Notes: generated by a model not told the origin, from the letters alone. DNA of 64,000 nucleotides from an uncultured Chthonomonadales bacterium (GCA_938005745.1 CALLMM010000033.1:28677-92676), one strand, 5' to 3'. Shown: positions 47,134 to 56,137, counted from the first letter of the stretch. Made by a program: numbers and translations.

Positions 47134-47163
47134 CGATCAGTCCCCGCGGGTTCGGACTGATCG
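47134..47163 (+). other. Hairpin in the purD leader
   Basis: CGATCAGTCC (47134-47143) pairs with GGACTGATCG (47154-47163), loop CCGCGGGTTC, between dnaB and purD. No T tract follows, so it is not a plain terminator; role unknown. Confidence 0.5.
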
Positions 47164-47200
47164 CGATGGTCCCCGAAACAGAGCACTGGAGGTATCGACC

Positions 47201-48496
47201 ATGCGAATACTGGTCATAGGCGGCGGCGGTCGGGAACATGCGCTGGTCTGGAAACTGGCGCAGAGCAGCCGGGCGCAGAAGATCTACTGCGCGCCGGGGA
47301 ACGCCGGCATCTCCCGGATCGCAGAGTGCATCAATCTGAAGACGAGCGATCTGGAGGGGCTGGCGAACTTTGCCGCCAACCAGAAGATAGACCTGACGAT
47401 CGTCGGACCCGAAGCGCCGCTGATCGGCGGAATTGTGGACCGGTTCGAGGCGCGGGGGCTGCAGATATTCGGTCCTGCCACCGATCCCGCGCTCATCGAG
47501 GGCAGCAAGAGCTTTGCCAAAGAGCTGATGGTGAAGTACAACATCCCGACGGCAAAGTACTGGCGCTGCGACACGCCGGAAGATGCCCACGAGCGCGCCC
47601 ATGTCTATTTTGCCGTGCATCCCGGTTCGGAGACGCGCCTGGTCGTCAAGGCGGACGGACTGGCGGCGGGCAAAGGGGTGGTGATCGCGCAGAACGAGGA
47701 GGAGGCGCATCAGGCGATTGATAAGATGATGCGTCAGCGCATCTTCGGACCAGCCGGAGACCGCGTGGTGCTGGAGGAGTTCCTCACCGGCGAGGAGGTC
47801 AGCATCATGGCGTTTACCGACGGCGAATATGTCGTGCCGATGCCTCCCGTACAGGATCACAAGCGCGTCTTCGATGACGACGCCGGTCCGAACACAGGCG
47901 GCATGGGAGCCTACGGTCCGGTTCCGCATCTGCCTCCGAGCCTGATGAACGAGGCGCTCGAGACCATCCTGAAGCCGACCGTCGCGGCGATCCGCGATCT
48001 GGGCATCCCCTACAAGGGCATCCTCTATGCCGGGCTGATCCTCACGCCGCAGGGCTTGAAGACCCTGGAGTTCAACTGCCGCTTCGGAGACCCGGAGACG
48101 CAGGTCGTCCTGCCTCTGCTGGAGACCGATCTCGTGGACATTGTGGACTCGATCGTCAACTGCTGCTTCGACCGGCTACAGGTGCGCTGGAAATCGGAGT
48201 ATGCCGCCTGCGTCGTGGCGGCATCCGGCGGCTATCCCGGCGAGTATGCGACCGGGAAGGTGATCGAGGGGCTGGAGCGGGCGAGCCTGAGCGAGGGCTG
48301 TCTGGTCTTCCACGCGGGCACACGGCTGGAGAACGGTCTGTTCGTGACGGACGGCGGGCGCGTGCTGGGCGTAACCGGGATCGGCGCCGATCTCTCGGAG
48401 GCGGTTTCACGCGCCTACGCCGGCATCAGTCAGATAGACTTTGACGGAATGCACTATCGCCGGGACATCGCCCGACGCGCCCTGCGCGCGAAATAG
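47201..48496 (+). CDS. purD: Phosphoribosylamine-glycine ligase
   Basis: ATP-grasp enzyme of purine synthesis that makes GAR. N-terminus MRILVIGGGGREHALVWKLA, VVKADGLAAGKGVVIAQNEE, LEEFLTGEEVSIMAFTDG, DHKRVFDDDAGPNTGGMGAY and LEFNCRFGDPETQVVLP are all canonical. 431 aa, usual length. GGAGG eight bases before ATG. Confidence 0.96.
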   Translation: MRILVIGGGGREHALVWKLAQSSRAQKIYCAPGNAGISRIAECINLKTSDLEGLANFAANQKIDLTIVGPEAPLIGGIVDRFEARGLQIFGPATDPALIEGSKSFAKELMVKYNIPTAKYWRCDTPEDAHERAHVYFAVHPGSETRLVVKADGLAAGKGVVIAQNEEEAHQAIDKMMRQRIFGPAGDRVVLEEFLTGEEVSIMAFTDGEYVVPMPPVQDHKRVFDDDAGPNTGGMGAYGPVPHLPPSLMNEALETILKPTVAAIRDLGIPYKGILYAGLILTPQGLKTLEFNCRFGDPETQVVLPLLETDLVDIVDSIVNCCFDRLQVRWKSEYAACVVAASGGYPGEYATGKVIEGLERASLSEGCLVFHAGTRLENGLFVTDGGRVLGVTGIGADLSEAVSRAYAGISQIDFDGMHYRRDIARRALRAK

Positions 48497-48514
48497 GCGA
48501 GGACGCCGGGCTGT

Positions 48515-49366
48515 CTACGGAACAGGAAAGCAGCCGGTGAAGACATACTCCGCCGGACCGGTCATCCGCATACTCTCTCCCGGCGTCCAGCAGATTTCGA
48601 GTTCTCCTCCGCGACTTTCGACCGTTACCTGTGCGCCTGCGTACCCCTGAAGCTGTGCGGCGACAGCGGCGGCGCAGGCTCCCGTGCCGCATCCCCATGT
48701 CTCGCCGACGCCCCGCTCCCAGATCCGTATCCGAAGCCGATCCAGCCCGAGAACCTGCGTCCACAGGACGCTGGTGCGCTCCGGGAAGAGAGAGTGGTTC
48801 TCGATCTGCGGGCTGAGGCGCAGAAAGCGGTCGTCCTCCGGCAGGGACGACGCGAAGATGACCGTGTGCGTGGAGCCGGTGAACAGCGGGAGGAGAGAGA
48901 GCGTCTCGCCTTCCAGCGACAGAATGAGGATCGGACCATCAGGCGCCGGAAGGCGAAGGGGTATCTCCTCCGGCGCGAAGAGAGGCTCGCCCATCTCGAC
49001 CGTGATGCGGCATCGGCTCTGCGCGTCCCATGTCAGCGCGGCGCGGCGCTTTCCGACCAGAGTCTCCAGCGTCAGATCGCGGGAGGAGCCGGGGGGCGGC
49101 GCTCCCTCGCCCTCCGCCACGTATCGCGCCACGCACCGAAGCCCGTTTCCGCACATATCCTCCGTGCCGTCCGGATTGAACATCCGCATCTGCGCATCGG
49201 CGGAATCGGAGGGCGCGACCACCAGCAGACCGTCCGCGCCGACCCCGAAACGCCGGTCGCAGAGGGCGGGAGCCAGCGCAGACCAGTCGCGCTCTCCCTG
49301 TGTGCGCGAGTCTATCAGCACAAAATCGTTGCCGACGCCCTGCATCTTTACGAAGGATATCCCCAT
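48515..49366 (-). CDS. dapF: Diaminopimelate epimerase
   Basis: Makes meso-DAP for lysine and peptidoglycan. Both catalytic cysteines are present: CGNGLRCVARY near residue 73 and WGCGTGACAAAVAAQL near 230. KMQGVGNDFVLID at the start is typical. 283 aa. It converges with purD (18-base gap) and lies 28 bases after the DUF6785 gene upstream on the same strand. Confidence 0.95.
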   Translation of the reverse strand: MGISFVKMQGVGNDFVLIDSRTQGERDWSALAPALCDRRFGVGADGLLVVAPSDSADAQMRMFNPDGTEDMCGNGLRCVARYVAEGEGAPPPGSSRDLTLETLVGKRRAALTWDAQSRCRITVEMGEPLFAPEEIPLRLPAPDGPILILSLEGETLSLLPLFTGSTHTVIFASSLPEDDRFLRLSPQIENHSLFPERTSVLWTQVLGLDRLRIRIWERGVGETWGCGTGACAAAVAAQLQGYAGAQVTVESRGGELEICWTPGESMRMTGPAEYVFTGCFPVP

Positions 49367-49394
49367 TCCCGTCTCTCTCTCCCCTTGTGCCGTA

Positions 49395-51425
49395 TCACAG
49401 CCCGCCGATCCCCGACTCGGGGGGCAGGTGCAGACCGAATAGCAGGTCCAGCGCGGTACGCAGAAAACCGGCGGAGAACTCTCCCAGAATCAGCCCCAGA
49501 AAGAAGGGGAGCGCCTGCCGGTAGGCGCGCAGCCCGCCGTAACGCAGGATCAGCGACTTGATCAGCCAGCTTACGAAGATGGGCAGCCACAACCGGAAGA
49601 GACCGAAGCTGCCAGAGACCAGATAGCCCGCCGGATGGAAGGGCCACCAGACAAACCGGGCGCGCATCGCCGCCAGGAAAATCGTGGTGAAGAAGCCGAA
49701 GAAGTAGGCTCCCACCGTGCCGTAGTCGGGCTTCTGCGGCGAACTGATCCAGCCTTCCAGCTTCTGCCACGGCTCCCGCCCGAACGCCCACAGCGCGGGA
49801 CCGCGATACTTCGCCGACTCGAACCCCACGCCATAGATGGTGTGCAGATACGCCCAGAACGCCGCAAGGGTTCCCAGCAGGCTTGCCGCGAGGATGACGG
49901 CGGTCAGCGTAGGCAGGCGCACTCCGGTGCGCTTCCCCAGCCGTGCGGCGTCCACGTGGGTCTGCATCGGGAACTGGCGGTGCGTGCGCACCAGCCAGAA
50001 GAAGAGGGTCATGACTGACAGGTCATGGCGTGTCCAGGCGTTGGTGCCGGCGATGCGCTGCAGCATCTGATCCGCCCCGACCTGATAGAGTTCATAGGTG
50101 GGAAGTCCCAGCTCCGCCCGCAGCCGCGCCACCACTACCACGATCACAAACAGGATGCCCATGAAGAGCGCGGCGGTCTGCCAGCGCATACCGGCGTGGA
50201 CGGAAAACAGGATCAGCCCGGCGAATCCCAGAATCAGCCCGAAGATGATCGTTCGATCCGACATCAGCTCCGGCTCGTCGGATGCGCCGTCGCCGTCCGC
50301 TCTCCGCAGGCGGATCGCCGACTGCCACATCCGGGCGATATGGCTGCGCGCCGCATAGACGGTGAAGGCGAAGACCCCGAAGATCGCGCCGACGCCCTGC
50401 TGCTGCACGTAGGGAAAGCGTCCCCACTCGGTATAGCCCATCATCGCCGCGCCGACCAGTTCGATCCGGCTGACCAGAAAGAAGAACCAGCAGGAGAAGC
50501 CGAGCTGCGTGGGCAGCAGGAAGGTCAGACCGAACGCGAACGGGAACGAGGAGATCGGCAGCGGTCCGGCGGCGTTCCAGGGGTAGCTGACAGCGGTGAA
50601 GTACTGCACTCCGATGGGGATGCTGGGAAAAGAGGGATAGAGCGCGTGGATAAAGTTGACGATCTGCCCGGCGGCGCCGACGGCGAACCCGCCCCAGAGC
50701 AGACGGGAGCGAAAGAGCGTGTCGGTCTGTGTGATGACCTGGATCGGTATCTCGGCGATGGGATAGGCGAGACGCTCGGCGTCCCACTGTTTGCGAAAAA
50801 GGGCGGTCAGACAGAGCATCGTCCAGACCACCAGCATCACGAAGAGCGTCCACCAGGCGATGGGCGTGATCCAGGGCAGCAGATGATCCCACCGATAGAG
50901 GGTCGAGTTGCCGATGTAGAGGGCGTCCACCGCCTGCTTATCGGTCACGATCAGATGCTGCGGGACATACGGCAGGATCGTGGTCGCCCAGTTGTTCTGC
51001 GGCGTCTCGAATCGCACCACATAGGTGATCGTGGTGAAGAGTATCTGCAGCATGTCGTGCCCGGCGAGGTTGCTGGCGACGGCGATAATGACGTAGAGCG
51101 AGACGAGTTCATGCGAGGAGAGACGCCAGCGGGGCGCACATCGGCGGAGCGCGCCGTTGAGTGACAGCAGAACCAGCAGCAGCGTAACGGCGTTAAAGAA
51201 GATCGCCTGCGTGGTCGCGTTATCCGAGTAGCGGACATATTCGATTTCGGTCAGCCACCAGGCGTTGAGCGGGATCAGGAGCAGCGCGAGCAGGACGACG
51301 CGCAGAGTCAGCAGTCCGCGCAGGCGCGGCGGCGCTGCGGGCGTCCGCTCCGGAGAGTGCGGTGAGAAATCGGGGTCCTCCGGGGGGAGAGCGGGAGAGA
51401 TATTTTGCGCTGGCGGGGGAGGCAT
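49395..51425 (-). CDS. DUF6785-type polytopic membrane protein (second copy)
   Basis: 676 aa with a Pro-rich cytosolic N-terminus of about 45 residues and about 14 helices. Shared landmarks with the copy at 36416-38392: HLIVTDKQAVDALYIGNSTLYRW, FSCWFFFLVSRIEL, RLRAELGLPTYEL and LILRYGGLRAYRQALPFFLG. Overall similarity looks moderate, so the split is old. Predicted inner-membrane transporter-like protein of unknown substrate. It sits between dapF and a sugar-type oxidoreductase. Confidence 0.72.
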   Translation of the reverse strand: MPPPPAQNISPALPPEDPDFSPHSPERTPAAPPRLRGLLTLRVVLLALLLIPLNAWWLTEIEYVRYSDNATTQAIFFNAVTLLLVLLSLNGALRRCAPRWRLSSHELVSLYVIIAVASNLAGHDMLQILFTTITYVVRFETPQNNWATTILPYVPQHLIVTDKQAVDALYIGNSTLYRWDHLLPWITPIAWWTLFVMLVVWTMLCLTALFRKQWDAERLAYPIAEIPIQVITQTDTLFRSRLLWGGFAVGAAGQIVNFIHALYPSFPSIPIGVQYFTAVSYPWNAAGPLPISSFPFAFGLTFLLPTQLGFSCWFFFLVSRIELVGAAMMGYTEWGRFPYVQQQGVGAIFGVFAFTVYAARSHIARMWQSAIRLRRADGDGASDEPELMSDRTIIFGLILGFAGLILFSVHAGMRWQTAALFMGILFVIVVVVARLRAELGLPTYELYQVGADQMLQRIAGTNAWTRHDLSVMTLFFWLVRTHRQFPMQTHVDAARLGKRTGVRLPTLTAVILAASLLGTLAAFWAYLHTIYGVGFESAKYRGPALWAFGREPWQKLEGWISSPQKPDYGTVGAYFFGFFTTIFLAAMRARFVWWPFHPAGYLVSGSFGLFRLWLPIFVSWLIKSLILRYGGLRAYRQALPFFLGLILGEFSAGFLRTALDLLFGLHLPPESGIGGL

Positions 51426-51573
51426 AGGTGAATTCCGATCCCTTCGGAGCCGATATATATACCGGGATGCGCATGCATAGCCTACACGAAATCGGCGTCG
51501 GCGTCAAGTCGGTAGAATTTCCGGATTTTCCCGCGAAAAGTGCGGGATTCTTCTTTTCTACGTCGAAAAGATA

Positions 51574-51582
51574 TGTTACAAT
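51574..51582 (+). promoter_or_regulatory. Extended -10 promoter of the small ORF / leader unit
   Basis: TGTTACAAT, an extended -10 (TG-T-TACAAT), about 75 bases before the small ORF. No -35 match. Confidence 0.55.
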
Positions 51583-51657
51583 GAGGAAGTCTCCGCTCAA
51601 CGGGAGAACGCCCATCCATCGCACTCATTCCTCCTCTATCTGAAAGGAGTTCGGCTC

Positions 51658-51870
51658 ATGAGCCTGTTCCGGCGGTTCTGTCAGTATCCGTTATGCGCCT
51701 TGGGAATGCATGTTGCGCCGCCGCGCCGATTACCGCATGGACCGATCGTCGCAGACTGCTCCTGTTGCGGGAAGACCTGTTATTTCTATGGTCTATCCGC
51801 CTTCGGGCTGGATGGTCCTCCGATGCTCATGCCCATCGCCGTGTCGCCGGTCCATGCGCTTCCGCGCTGA
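51658..51870 (+). CDS. Small cysteine-rich protein or leader ORF
   Basis: 70 aa ORF with AAAGGAG eight bases before the ATG, an extended -10 promoter upstream and a terminator-like hairpin downstream. The protein has FCQYPLCALGMH and DCSCCGKTCYFYG, so it could bind metal through Cys/His. Codon use is less biased than in neighbours (TTA twice). It may instead be the leader part of a regulatory RNA for the next gene. Family not recognised. Confidence 0.5.
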   Translation: MSLFRRFCQYPLCALGMHVAPPRRLPHGPIVADCSCCGKTCYFYGLSAFGLDGPPMLMPIAVSPVHALPR

Positions 51871-51892
51871 ACCGGCGGTGACCGCAATGCAC

Positions 51893-51925
51893 GGGCGCTG
51901 CGTGGTTATGCAGCGCTCGTTTTGT
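51893..51925 (+). terminator. Terminator-like hairpin directly before the Gfo/Idh gene
   Basis: GGGCGCTGC (51893-51901) pairs with GCAGCGCTC (51910-51918; one G-T), loop of 8, then GTTTTGTCTC. It ends about 11-17 bases before ATG 51936, so it either ends the small ORF transcript or acts as an attenuator of the next gene. Confidence 0.65.
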
Positions 51926-51935
51926 CTCTACCACC

Positions 51936-53105
51936 ATGCAGCCCGCTTCTGACGATACCGCCGCTCACGCCGAGAGCCTGAACGCCTCCGCGCTGGTTCC
52001 GCTCGCCCCCATTCGTCTGGGGATCGTGGGGTGCAGCGGGTCGCGCCAGAACTACGGTCCCGCGCTTCCCTACCTGCCCGATATTCAGGTGACCGCGCTG
52101 ATGGATGTGGACATGGTGGCGGCGAAGGTCTGGGCGCGCACGCTGCGTCCTGCGGCGGTCTTTACCGACTATGAGGCCTTTCTGCAGGAGGCTCCCATAG
52201 ATGCCGTGCTGATCTCCTCGCCGCTGCCGGCGCGCGTGGAGCAGACGGTCGCGGCGGCACGAGCGGGCAAGCATATCCTCTGCGAGAAGCCGATGGCGCG
52301 CACGCTGGAGGAGTGCGAGCGTATGGCGGAGGCGGCGCAGGGGAACCATGTTCTGCTGATCCCGGCGTATGTCAAACGGTTCGACCGCACCTTTCTCTAT
52401 GCGCGGCAGGCGATCGAGGAGGGAACGCTGGGAGAGCTGCAGCAGGTGCGGTGCGACTGGAGTTTCTATGCCGGCTGGGGAGACCGCCGCGAAATACTCA
52501 AACGGTGGGCGGGGGTCTTTGAGGAGCACGCTCACCATACGATTGATCTGTGCCGATGGTGGCTGGGCGAGGTCGAATCGGTCAGCGCGGATATTGACAT
52601 CGGCAGAACGCCGGACGGAAAGACCGATCAGTTCGCCAACCTGATCCTGACCCATGCGCGCGGCGTCTCGATCCATCACATCTCGCGAGTCTTCCATAAA
52701 CGCCCCGTCGAGCAGTATCTGCTGACCGGAACGCACGGGACGCTGCATATCTCGCACGGTGTGGAGTGGAATCAGGTCGTCTCCGAGCCGTTCTCCATCA
52801 CGCTCCATCTTCAGGGACTCCCCGCGCAGGAGATACCGCAGACCGCCTTCGCGCGGGTCGAGGAGGAGATTCGCGCTCACCATCCCGGAAAACGCCTCCT
52901 CGCCCACTTCGCCGAGTGCATTCGCTCCGGGCAGACGCCGCAGATCGTCGGTTATGACGGCTGCCGGGCGGTGGAGATCCTCAATGCCGGCTATCTCTCC
53001 ACCTATGAACACGCCAAGATCACGCTGCCGTTGACCCGCTCCGCCGTGCTGGAGCAGATCCTTCAGAGGGTTGCTGAGAACTGGCAGAGCGCATCTCTCC
53101 GCTGA
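51936..53105 (+). CDS. Gfo/Idh/MocA family oxidoreductase
   Basis: 389 aa NAD(P)-dependent oxidoreductase, usually acting on sugars or inositols. Rossmann motif IRLGIVGCSGSRQNYGPAL near residues 26-44, EKP motif in HILCEKPMARTLEEC, and the C-terminal domain with FEEHAHHTIDLCRWWLGEVE. The first 25 residues are an extra Ala/Ser-rich segment. ATG 51936 has no ribosome site and follows a terminator-like hairpin closely; no other in-frame start precedes the Rossmann motif. Substrate unknown. Confidence 0.85.
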   Translation: MQPASDDTAAHAESLNASALVPLAPIRLGIVGCSGSRQNYGPALPYLPDIQVTALMDVDMVAAKVWARTLRPAAVFTDYEAFLQEAPIDAVLISSPLPARVEQTVAAARAGKHILCEKPMARTLEECERMAEAAQGNHVLLIPAYVKRFDRTFLYARQAIEEGTLGELQQVRCDWSFYAGWGDRREILKRWAGVFEEHAHHTIDLCRWWLGEVESVSADIDIGRTPDGKTDQFANLILTHARGVSIHHISRVFHKRPVEQYLLTGTHGTLHISHGVEWNQVVSEPFSITLHLQGLPAQEIPQTAFARVEEEIRAHHPGKRLLAHFAECIRSGQTPQIVGYDGCRAVEILNAGYLSTYEHAKITLPLTRSAVLEQILQRVAENWQSASLR

Positions 53106-53110
53106 CCGTC

Positions 53111-53611
53111 TCAGGGGCGGGCGTCCCGCAGCGCGTTGAAGAGGCTTCGCAGGGCGTCGAGCGCGTCCGCCAGACTCCTGCCCAGTTTCACCGCCGCCTC
53201 CGGGTTTCGGGCGGGGTCGCGATCCTGACGCAGAAGCTGGTAGAGGGAGCGCGCCGCTGCGATCCGTGAGAGCAGCAGACGGCGGCTCTCCTCAATTCGC
53301 GCCCATACGGCGAGATTGGAGGCGGAGGCGTCGCGCGGCTGCGCCCGGCGAGAGAGCGGTTCGAGAGTCCTCTCCAGACGCGAGAGCGCGTCGAAATAGC
53401 CGCGCAGCCGCTGTCGGTAGGCGGATTCGGTCTCTCCTTCGCGGCGTCTGGCGGTCAATCCGCGCATCGCCTTTTCAGCGGCAAGACAGCCCGCCGCCAG
53501 ATGGTTGATCCGATCCTGAGAGAACGCGACAGTCGGCGCTGCCGGCTCCTGCGCCCCGCCTGTTGCCGGGAACCAGAGCAGTACTGCCGCCGCCAGCCAT
53601 CTGAATCTCAT
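53111..53611 (-). CDS. Secreted alpha-helical protein, unknown function
   Basis: 166 aa with a signal peptide (MRFRWLAAAVLLWFPATGGA) and a mature part that is helical and Arg/Leu/Ala-rich (LRGYFDALSRLERTLEPLSR). GAGG eight bases before the ATG. Convergent with the Gfo/Idh gene (5-base gap). No family recognised. Confidence 0.6.
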   Translation of the reverse strand: MRFRWLAAAVLLWFPATGGAQEPAAPTVAFSQDRINHLAAGCLAAEKAMRGLTARRREGETESAYRQRLRGYFDALSRLERTLEPLSRRAQPRDASASNLAVWARIEESRRLLLSRIAAARSLYQLLRQDRDPARNPEAAVKLGRSLADALDALRSLFNALRDARP

Positions 53612-53700
53612 GCGCTCTACCTCTCCCGCGTCTGTCTCCGAAGCGACGGTCGCATGCTGCCGCCGCCGTCCTCCTAACAGTTTAGCATGACGAAGGGTTA

Positions 53701-53730
53701 TTGCGGTACGGAGTCGAATCGGGGTATATT
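53701..53730 (+). promoter_or_regulatory. Possible promoter of mqnE
   Basis: TTGCGG (53701-53706), 18-base spacer, TATATT (53725-53730), about 40 bases before the mqnE ATG. The -35 is weak; a second TATATT lies at 53735-53740. Confidence 0.45.
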
Positions 53731-53744
53731 CTCGTATATTCTGA

Positions 53745-53760
53745 TGTGAAATATATCACG
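53745..53760 (+). promoter_or_regulatory. CRP/FNR-family-like palindrome before mqnE
   Basis: TGTGA-N6-TCACG, 9 of 10 matches to the CRP half-sites (TGTGA-N6-TCACA). It lies between the -10 box and ATG 53770, where a bound regulator would repress. Chance matches of this quality are expected about twice in 64 kb, so it is only a candidate. Confidence 0.35.
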
Positions 53761-53769
53761 GAGTGAGAG

Positions 53770-54936
53770 ATGTCTGCTGAGAGTATGCGGCGCGTTGAGC
53801 GGTTCGTCGGTTCGGAGCTGATGCCCGTCTATGAGAAGGTGATCTCCGGCGAGAGGCTGAGCTTCCAGGAGGGGCTGCATCTCTATCAGACGCCCAACCT
53901 GTCGGCAGTCGGCTATCTGGCGAATATCGTGCGCGAGCGGCTGCACGGCGACCGCGCCTACTACATCCGCAATCAGCACATCAACTATACCAACGTCTGC
54001 AACAAGCACTGCCAGTTCTGCTACTTCGCCAAGAATCCCAAAGACGGCGGTCCCACCCCCTACACCTTTACGCTCGACGATCTGCGCGAATCGCTGCGCC
54101 GCTACCGCCATGTTCCTATCACCGAAGTGCATATGGTCGGGGGGATCAACCCGAAGCTGCCCTACTCGTACTATCTCGACCTGATCCGCGTCATCCGGGA
54201 GGTGCGTCCGGAGGTGCATGTGAAGGCGTTTACGGCGGTGGAGCTGGTGGAGATCGCCCGTGTGGCGAAGAAGCCGCTGTCGGAGTGTCTGGAGGACCTG
54301 AAGGCGGTCGGGCTGACCTCGATTCCCGGCGGAGGCGCGGAGGTGATGTCGGCGCGCCTGCACGCCCTGCTGCATCCGAAGAAGATCGGGGCGGAGGGCT
54401 GGACGGAGGTGGCGCGCACCGTCGCAAAAGCCGGTCTGCCGCAGTACGCCACCATGCTCTACGGGCATATCGAGACGCTGCAGGAGCGGGTGGAGCATCT
54501 GATCCGGCTGCGCGAGATACAGGACGAGACCGGGCACTTCCTCGCCTTCACGCCGCTCTCCTTCCATCCCGAAGGAACCTACCTCGATCATCTGCCCGGA
54601 CCGACCGGCGTGGACGATCTGCGGAACCTGGCGGTCAGCCGCCTGATGCTGGACAACTTCCCGCACATCAAATCGTTCTGGATCATGAACACCGCGCAGA
54701 TCTCGCAGATCGCGCTCTGGTATGGCGCCGACGATATAGACGGGACCATCCACGAGTACGAGATCACCTATCCGGAGGGGCATCTGGGTGAGAAGCGGCA
54801 GGTGTTGACCCGCAGGCAGCTGCTGAAGAATATCGAGGAGGCGGGGCGCACGCCGGTCGAGCGGGACAGCCTCTACGGCGAGGTGCCGCCGAAGCCGGAG
54901 CGCGAACCTGCGCTGCTGCCGCTGGTCTCGCGGTGA
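53770..54936 (+). CDS. mqnE: Aminofutalosine synthase (radical SAM)
   Basis: Radical SAM enzyme of the futalosine menaquinone pathway; forms aminofutalosine from the product of MqnA. The cluster motif CNKHCQFCYFAKN lies near residue 77, in the MqnE-typical context HINYTNVCNKHC. EVHMVGGINPKLPYSYYLDL and IPGGGAEVMS are family segments. 388 aa. GGAG six bases before the ATG. mqnC follows 36 bases after the stop. Confidence 0.94.
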   Translation: MSAESMRRVERFVGSELMPVYEKVISGERLSFQEGLHLYQTPNLSAVGYLANIVRERLHGDRAYYIRNQHINYTNVCNKHCQFCYFAKNPKDGGPTPYTFTLDDLRESLRRYRHVPITEVHMVGGINPKLPYSYYLDLIRVIREVRPEVHVKAFTAVELVEIARVAKKPLSECLEDLKAVGLTSIPGGGAEVMSARLHALLHPKKIGAEGWTEVARTVAKAGLPQYATMLYGHIETLQERVEHLIRLREIQDETGHFLAFTPLSFHPEGTYLDHLPGPTGVDDLRNLAVSRLMLDNFPHIKSFWIMNTAQISQIALWYGADDIDGTIHEYEITYPEGHLGEKRQVLTRRQLLKNIEEAGRTPVERDSLYGEVPPKPEREPALLPLVSR

Positions 54937-54972
54937 GCCGGCGCATTACGTGAAGAGAGTATCGAGGGCGAA

Positions 54973-56115
54973 ATGACCATCGTTGAACAGGCGCGCAGGG
55001 CGCAGATAGACGACATTGCCGAGAAGGTCTACGCGGGAGAGCGATTGGATTGGGAAGACGGGCGGCGGCTCTTCCACCATCACAATCTGCCCGAACTGGC
55101 GGCGCTCGCCGATCACGTGCGCCAGCGGCTCAACCCCGGCAGGACAGTTACCTACATTGTCGGGCGCAATGTGAACTACACCAACGTCTGCTGGGTGCGG
55201 TGCAAGTTCTGCGCCTTCTACCGGGTGCCGGGACATGAAGAGGGCTACACGCTCACCTACGATCAGATCTACGAGAAGATTCAGCAGATGGTGGATCTGG
55301 GCGGGATCGAGATTCTGATGCAGGGCGGGCTGAATCCGAAGCTCAAGATCGAGTGGTATGAAGACCTTCTGCGGGGAATCAAGGAGCGTTTCGGAGCCTA
55401 CGGAGTGATCCTGCACGCCTTCTCGCCGGCGGAACTGATCTATATTCAGAAGATCAGCCGGCTCTCGATGGAGGAGACGCTCACACGCCTGAAGCAGGCG
55501 GGACTCGACAGCATTCCCGGGGGCGGCGCGGAGATACTGACAGACCGCGTTCGGGAGTATATCGCCCCCTACAAGGACACGGCGGAGGAGTGGCTCGACT
55601 GTATGCGCGTGGCGCATAAGGTGGGTCTGCGCTCGACCGTGACGATGATGTACGGCTCGGTGGACACCTGGGAGGATCGTCTGGAGCATCTGATGAAGAC
55701 CCGCGATCTGCAGGATGAGACCGGCGGCTTCACCGCCTTCATCCCCTGGTCGTTCCAGCCGGACGGGACGGAGCTTGCGGGAGAGCGCGCCAGCGCGTTT
55801 GACTATCTGCGGACGGTGGCGGTCTCCCGCCTGATACTGGACAACATCCCGCACATGCAGGCGTCGTGGGTTACGCAGGGACCGAAGGTGGCGCAGGTCG
55901 CGCTGGGCTATGGACTGGATGACTTCGGCTCCACGATGATGGAGGAGAACGTCGTCTCCTCGGCGGGCTGCGCCTTCACGATGCCGATTGAAGAGCTGGA
56001 GCGGCTGATCCGCGAGGCGGGATATGAGCCGATGCGCCGCACCACGCAGTACCGCCATCTGCCGCTCGGCGTGCCCGAAGGATCGCCGCTGTTGAGAGAG
56101 GCTCCCCGAGATTAG
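54973..56115 (+). CDS. mqnC: Cyclic dehypoxanthinyl futalosine synthase (radical SAM)
   Basis: Radical SAM enzyme that cyclises dehypoxanthinyl futalosine. Cluster motif CWVRCKFCAFYR near residue 74, in VNYTNVCWVRCKFC. EILMQGGLNPKLKIEWYEDL, IPGGGAEILTDRVR and MMYGSVDTWEDRLEHL match MqnC. 380 aa. Order mqnE-mqnC is common; mqnA, mqnB and mqnD are not in this window. GAGG before ATG. Confidence 0.95.
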   Translation: MTIVEQARRAQIDDIAEKVYAGERLDWEDGRRLFHHHNLPELAALADHVRQRLNPGRTVTYIVGRNVNYTNVCWVRCKFCAFYRVPGHEEGYTLTYDQIYEKIQQMVDLGGIEILMQGGLNPKLKIEWYEDLLRGIKERFGAYGVILHAFSPAELIYIQKISRLSMEETLTRLKQAGLDSIPGGGAEILTDRVREYIAPYKDTAEEWLDCMRVAHKVGLRSTVTMMYGSVDTWEDRLEHLMKTRDLQDETGGFTAFIPWSFQPDGTELAGERASAFDYLRTVAVSRLILDNIPHMQASWVTQGPKVAQVALGYGLDDFGSTMMEENVVSSAGCAFTMPIEELERLIREAGYEPMRRTTQYRHLPLGVPEGSPLLREAPRD

Positions 56116-56137
56116 CGGCGCAACAGCGAGGACGGAG

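Noticed and set aside
51528..51547. TCCCGC/GCGGGA hairpin followed by a T-rich run on the plus strand
   Set aside because: The stem is only 6 bp and no plus-strand gene ends upstream, so a terminator is not supported.
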